Shown here: in pieces, positions 12,223-15,178 of the stretch
Numbering within the stretch: position 1 is the first letter of the stretch
Layout of the letters: every line of letters starts with the position of its first letter
Origin: an uncultured Faecalibacterium sp.
Lineage (GTDB): Bacteria; Bacillota; Clostridia; Oscillospirales; Ruminococcaceae
Length of the DNA: 15,178 nt
Assembly (NCBI GenBank): GCA_902463905.1
Contig: CABQHF010000023.1
Location: forward strand, 1-15,178
Direction: 5' to 3'
The notes under the pieces: model-generated
The model's database searches: none
Seen by the model: the letters and a program-made list of their open reading frames with translations, nothing else
What the model was told of the DNA's origin: nothing
Translations under genes and position numbers: made by a program

Positions 12223-13142
12223 CAGGCAAACAGCTTGGCCGCATCCAGTTTGGCCGGGATGCGGGCCGCGATCACGTCGCGGATCAGGCCCTGCTCGTAG
12301 CTGTCAAAGGCCTTGTTGGTGATGCCCATGTCCAGCGCGGCCCCTGCGGGGATGCCGCGGCGGATCAGGCGCAGCGCGTCCAGCATGCCGCGCAGGTCCA
12401 GTGCCTTGGTGGAAATTTCCGCACTGTCGCACTTTTTCTGCAAGTCGAGGAACAGCAGGGCGAACTGGTGGGCGTACTTCGCAGCAAGATCCGGGAACTG
12501 TGCCCGCAGCAGCTTTTCCAGGTTGTCCTGGGTGATGGTGGGCATCTGGATGACCACGAAGCGGGAGGTCAGGGCCTCGTTCAGCTCCCGGGTACCGGCG
12601 TAGCCGTAGTTCATGGTGGCGATGAAGCGGGTCTCCTCGGCCAGCGGGATGCGGTCGTAGCCGGGCACGTCAATGGCGCGGCGGAAGTCCAGCACTGCGT
12701 GCAGCACGGCCAGCGCCTCGTTCTTGGCCATGTTGATCTCGTCCAGCACGCCAAAGCCGCCGCACTGGGCGCAGCGATACACCGGCCCGGGGCGGAACTC
12801 CACCCGTCCGTCGGCAAAGGTGTCCATGCCGATGAGGGAGGCCGCGTCCATGTTCACATGGAACGAGATGTCCCACGCGGGGCGGCCGAAGGCGGCGGAG
12901 AGGTTCTCGGCCAGCACGTTCTTGCCGGTGGCCTTGCCGCCCGCCAGCAGCAGGTTCTCGCCGCAGAGCAGGGCGGCCAGCGCCTGCTCCCACACCTCTT
13001 TGCCGTAGTAGGTAAAGGCCGGGGCCGGGATGCGGGGCCGCAGCGCAGCGTCCAGCGGATGGGCAGTGCGGTATTCCTCTACCGCAGAAAGCAGGGCCGG
13101 GTCCACGCCCTCCTGCCGCAGCGTCTCAAGAAGTTCAGACAT
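12222..13142 (-). CDS. MoxR-family AAA+ ATPase
   Basis: 306-aa AAA+ chaperone-like ATPase expected to form a hexamer and act with the VWA protein encoded next. Walker A is GGKATGKN (68-75), with Asn in place of the usual Thr/Ser after the lysine. Walker B is GVLDE (131-135), sensor 1 is ATMN (N178), and the arginine finger is R194 in LTSRF. CAQCGG (124-129) inside the AAA module gives a CxxC pair, unusual for MoxR and possibly metal-binding. The start at 13142 has GAGGTG upstream; an in-frame extension to 13256 crosses the promoter and is rejected. First gene of a two-gene operon. Confidence 0.9.
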   Translation of the reverse strand: MSELLETLRQEGVDPALLSAVEEYRTAHPLDAALRPRIPAPAFTYYGKEVWEQALAALLCGENLLLAGGKATGKNVLAENLSAAFGRPAWDISFHVNMDAASLIGMDTFADGRVEFRPGPVYRCAQCGGFGVLDEINMAKNEALAVLHAVLDFRRAIDVPGYDRIPLAEETRFIATMNYGYAGTRELNEALTSRFVVIQMPTITQDNLEKLLRAQFPDLAAKYAHQFALLFLDLQKKCDSAEISTKALDLRGMLDALRLIRRGIPAGAALDMGITNKAFDSYEQGLIRDVIAARIPAKLDAAKLFA

Positions 13143-13165
13143 TGTACAATACACCTCGATGCTTT

Positions 13166-13189
13166 GCCGGTTGTTTGCAGCAAACCGGC
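13166..13189 (-). promoter_or_regulatory. Leader hairpin of the MoxR-VWA operon
   Basis: Minus-strand RNA GCCGGUUUG - CUG - CAAAC(A)ACCGGC, a strong stem with one bulge near the 5' end of the transcript, about 24 nt before the MoxR start. There is no U-run, so it more likely affects stability or translation than termination. Confidence 0.5.
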
Positions 13190-13200
13190 TGCTCAGCCCT

Positions 13201-13229
13201 ATCATAGCACAATCGCGGGCATTTGTGTA
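13201..13229 (-). promoter_or_regulatory. Promoter of the MoxR-VWA operon
   Basis: Minus strand: -35 TACACA (13229-13224), 17-bp spacer, -10 TATGAT (13206-13201) with an extended TGC in front. Start expected near 13194, about 52 nt upstream of the MoxR ATG. Confidence 0.7.
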
Positions 13230-13312
13230 GGGGTCAGCGCGGGAAAGAATCGGCAAAGGGAAAACCCTCGCAGGAAAGGAGCATTGCCACAGGCTTACCG
13301 GAAACCAGAACA

Positions 13313-13520
13313 GAACGATTTAGAATTGCCTCCGCTTGCGCTCTGGCAATATCAGCGGAAAAAATATTTTTAGATTGGCGTTTGTTGCGGCCTGCGGGCC
13401 GCACCAAACGCATTTTCACAGAAGGGCCGTTACGGGTAATTGCATTTGCTGCTTCCCTCCACAGCTCCTCCCGTGAAAAAGCAACCCCGGAAAATCCGCA
13501 GATTTTCCGGGGCTGCAAAA
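13313..13520 (+). repeat. Structured intergenic repeat, copy B
   Basis: Plus-strand counterpart of 635-837. Hairpin 1 ATTGCC/GGCAAT (13324-13349). Hairpin 2 GCGTTTG..GCGGCC / GGCCGC..CAAACGC (13377-13410). Long-range TTTTCAC (13412-13418)/GTGAAAA (13472-13478). Hairpin 3 (13480-13515) around AAAATCCGCAGATTTT. Compared with copy A, both arms of hairpins 2 and 3 have changed together so that pairing is kept. There is no gene inside. It lies between the ABC exporter's 3' end and the MoxR promoter. Confidence 0.8.
13475..13515 (-). terminator. Terminator of the ABC exporter gene (hairpin 3 of repeat B)
   Basis: On the minus strand, the hairpin at 13515-13480 is followed by TTTTTC (13479-13474), 27 bp beyond the exporter's stop codon. 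The repeat thus supplies the gene's terminator. Confidence 0.8.
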
Positions 13521-13541
13521 TCTAAAACAATTATTCCGCTT

Positions 13542-15178
13542 TTACTCCACCACGTCCTCGAACTGGCTGTTGTACAGGTCGGCGTAGAAGCCGCCGGCGG
13601 CCAGCAGCTGGTCGTGGGTGCCCTGCTCCACGATGTCGCCGTCCCGCATCACAAGGATGAGGTCGGCGTCCTTGATGGTGGACAGGCGGTGGGCGATGAC
13701 AAAGCTGGTGCGGCCCTCCATCAGGCGGTCCATGGCGGTCTGGATGCGCTGCTCGGTGCGGGTGTCCACACTGCTGGTGGCCTCATCCAGAATCAGGATG
13801 CGGTTGTCGGCCAGAATGGTGCGGGCGATGGTCAGCAGCTGCTTCTGGCCCTGGCTCACGTTGGAGGCGTCCTCGTTCAGCTCCATCTGGTAGCCGCCGG
13901 GCAGGGTGCGGATGAAGTGGTCGGCGTTGGCAGCCTTGGCGGCGGCAATGACCTCCTCGTCGGTGGCGTCCAGACGGCCGTAGCGGATGTTCTCCAGGAT
14001 GGTGCCCTTGAACAGCCAGGTGTCCTGCAGCACCATGCCGAAGCCCTCGCGCAGAGCGCTGCGGTCAAAGTCCCGTACATCGTGGCCGTTCAGAGTGATG
14101 GCACCGGCGTCCACATCGTAGAAGCGCATGAGCAGCTTGACCATGGTGGTCTTGCCCGCGCCGGTGGGGCCGACGATGGCCACCTTCTGGCCGGGCTTCA
14201 CCGTACAGCTGAAGTCGTGGATGATGGTCTTGTCCGGGGTGTAGCCGAATTTGACGTGGTCGAAGGTCACCTGACCGTCGATGCAGGCGGGGTCTGCCCG
14301 GCGGGCCGGGTCGGCGGTCTGGTCCTCTTCCGGCTCGTTCAGGAACTCGAACACCCGCTCGGCGGCAGCGGCCATGCTCTGCAGCATGTTGGACACCTGC
14401 GACAGCTGCTGGATGGGCTGGGTGAAGTTCTTGACGTACTGGATGAAGGCCTGGATGTCGCCGATGGTGATGGTGCCGTTGGCGGCAAAGATGCTGCCCA
14501 CGATGGCCACCGCCACATAGCCCAGGTTGCCCACAAAGTTCATGATGGGCATCATCAGGCCCGAGAGGAACTGGCTTTTCCAGGCGGATTCGTACAGCTT
14601 GTCGTTGGCGGCGTTGAAGTCGTTCAGCACCACGGCCTCGCGGTTGAAGGCCTTGACCACGTTGTGGCCGGCATAGACCTCCTCTACCTGGCCGTTGACC
14701 ACGCCCAGGGTGGCCTGCTGGGCCTTGAAGTACTTCTGGCTGAACTTGACCACCAGCAGCACCAGTGCCAGCGACACCGGCAGGATCAGCAGGGCGATCA
14801 GGGTCATGCGGGGGCTGATGGACAGCATCATGATCAGCACGCCGATCATGGTGGTCACGCTGGTGATGAGCTGGGTGATGCTCTGGTTCAGGCTCTGGCC
14901 CAGGGTGTCCACATCGTTGGTGATGCGGGACAGCACCTCGCCCACGGTGCGCTTTTCAAAGTAGGCCAGGGGCAGGCGGTCGATCTTCTGGCTGATCTGG
15001 CGGCGGAAGTCGTAGCAGACTTTCTGGGAAAGGCCGGTCATCAGCCAGCCCTGGATAAAGCTGAAGGCGCTGCTCAGCAGGTACATGCCCAGCAAAAACA
15101 GCAGGATGCGGCCGATATACCCGAAGTCGATGCTGCCGGTGCCGCGCAGCTTGGCGATCCAGCCGGTGGCAAGGGCCG
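13542..15178 (-). CDS. ABC exporter (fused membrane and ATPase domains), N-terminus outside window
   Basis: 545 codons visible; the start is beyond 15178. This is a type IV ABC exporter half-transporter: a membrane domain with several hydrophobic segments (LLFLLGMYLLSSAF, TMIGVLIMMLSI, TLIALLILPVSLALVLLVV, VGNLGYVAVAIVGSIF), with the coupling region GHNVVKAFNRE, then an ATPase. Walker A GPTGAGKTT (about 14145-14173), signature VSQGQKQ (about 13841-13861), Walker B ILILDE with DEATSSVD, and switch His in VIAHRLSTI. The catalytic Glu and His are intact, while the signature is SQGQ rather than LSGGQ. In my knowledge this is common in the active-Glu subunit of heterodimeric exporters, so a partner gene is expected upstream on this strand, beyond the window. 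The cargo, peptide, lipid or drug, cannot be told. Confidence 0.92.
   Translation of the reverse strand, partial: ALATGWIAKLRGTGSIDFGYIGRILLFLLGMYLLSSAFSFIQGWLMTGLSQKVCYDFRRQISQKIDRLPLAYFEKRTVGEVLSRITNDVDTLGQSLNQSITQLITSVTTMIGVLIMMLSISPRMTLIALLILPVSLALVLLVVKFSQKYFKAQQATLGVVNGQVEEVYAGHNVVKAFNREAVVLNDFNAANDKLYESAWKSQFLSGLMMPIMNFVGNLGYVAVAIVGSIFAANGTITIGDIQAFIQYVKNFTQPIQQLSQVSNMLQSMAAAAERVFEFLNEPEEDQTADPARRADPACIDGQVTFDHVKFGYTPDKTIIHDFSCTVKPGQKVAIVGPTGAGKTTMVKLLMRFYDVDAGAITLNGHDVRDFDRSALREGFGMVLQDTWLFKGTILENIRYGRLDATDEEVIAAAKAANADHFIRTLPGGYQMELNEDASNVSQGQKQLLTIARTILADNRILILDEATSSVDTRTEQRIQTAMDRLMEGRTSFVIAHRLSTIKDADLILVMRDGDIVEQGTHDQLLAAGGFYADLYNSQFEDVVE

Overview
The window looks like chromosome of a high-GC gut Firmicute of the Oscillospiraceae, most likely Faecalibacterium or a close relative. 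This is inferred from protein resemblance, strong G/C third-position bias, Shine-Dalgarno-led starts, sigma-A-type promoters, and hairpin-rich intergenic repeats of the type I associate with Faecalibacterium. No database search was possible.

Layout. At 1-320 (-) is the N-terminus of a type III glutamine synthetase, with a promoter and a structured leader (361-493). At 635-837 is copy A of a structured intergenic repeat. At 840-2066 (-) is an RlmI-like rRNA methyltransferase. At 2121-2395 are a tandem duplication, a MITE-like hairpin cluster, a perfect hairpin and a palindrome with -10-like arms. A CYTH protein (2439-2927) and a rhomboid protease (about 2958/3009-3554) follow on +.

The centrepiece is 3667-7160: a promoter, a 36-residue Cys-rich leader peptide too short for routine gene calling, an antiterminator/terminator pair, then two permeases, an ATPase and a lipoprotein binding protein. 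The binding protein resembles the Campylobacter cysteine-binding protein CjaA. The leader peptide packs six Cys codons into nine residues, mostly UGU, whereas the four structural genes use only UGC. Together these suggest a cysteine/cystine importer controlled by ribosome-mediated attenuation at Cys codons, a mechanism not usual for this phylum.

From 7124 to 9406 there is an exact 93-bp duplicated terminator-promoter cassette that drives first a small helical protein (7230-7733) and then a metal-dependent amidohydrolase (8081-9364). On - follow an unrecognised 255-aa protein (9406-10173), a MoxR AAA+ ATPase/VWA pair in one operon (13142 down to 10468), copy B of the structured repeat (13313-13520), and the C-terminal 545 residues of an ABC exporter (13542-15178, running off the window).

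The main points for follow-up are the Cys attenuator, the covarying 200-bp element present in two copies, the duplicated 93-bp cassette, the glnN leader hairpin, and the rhomboid gene that has lost an ordinary start codon.
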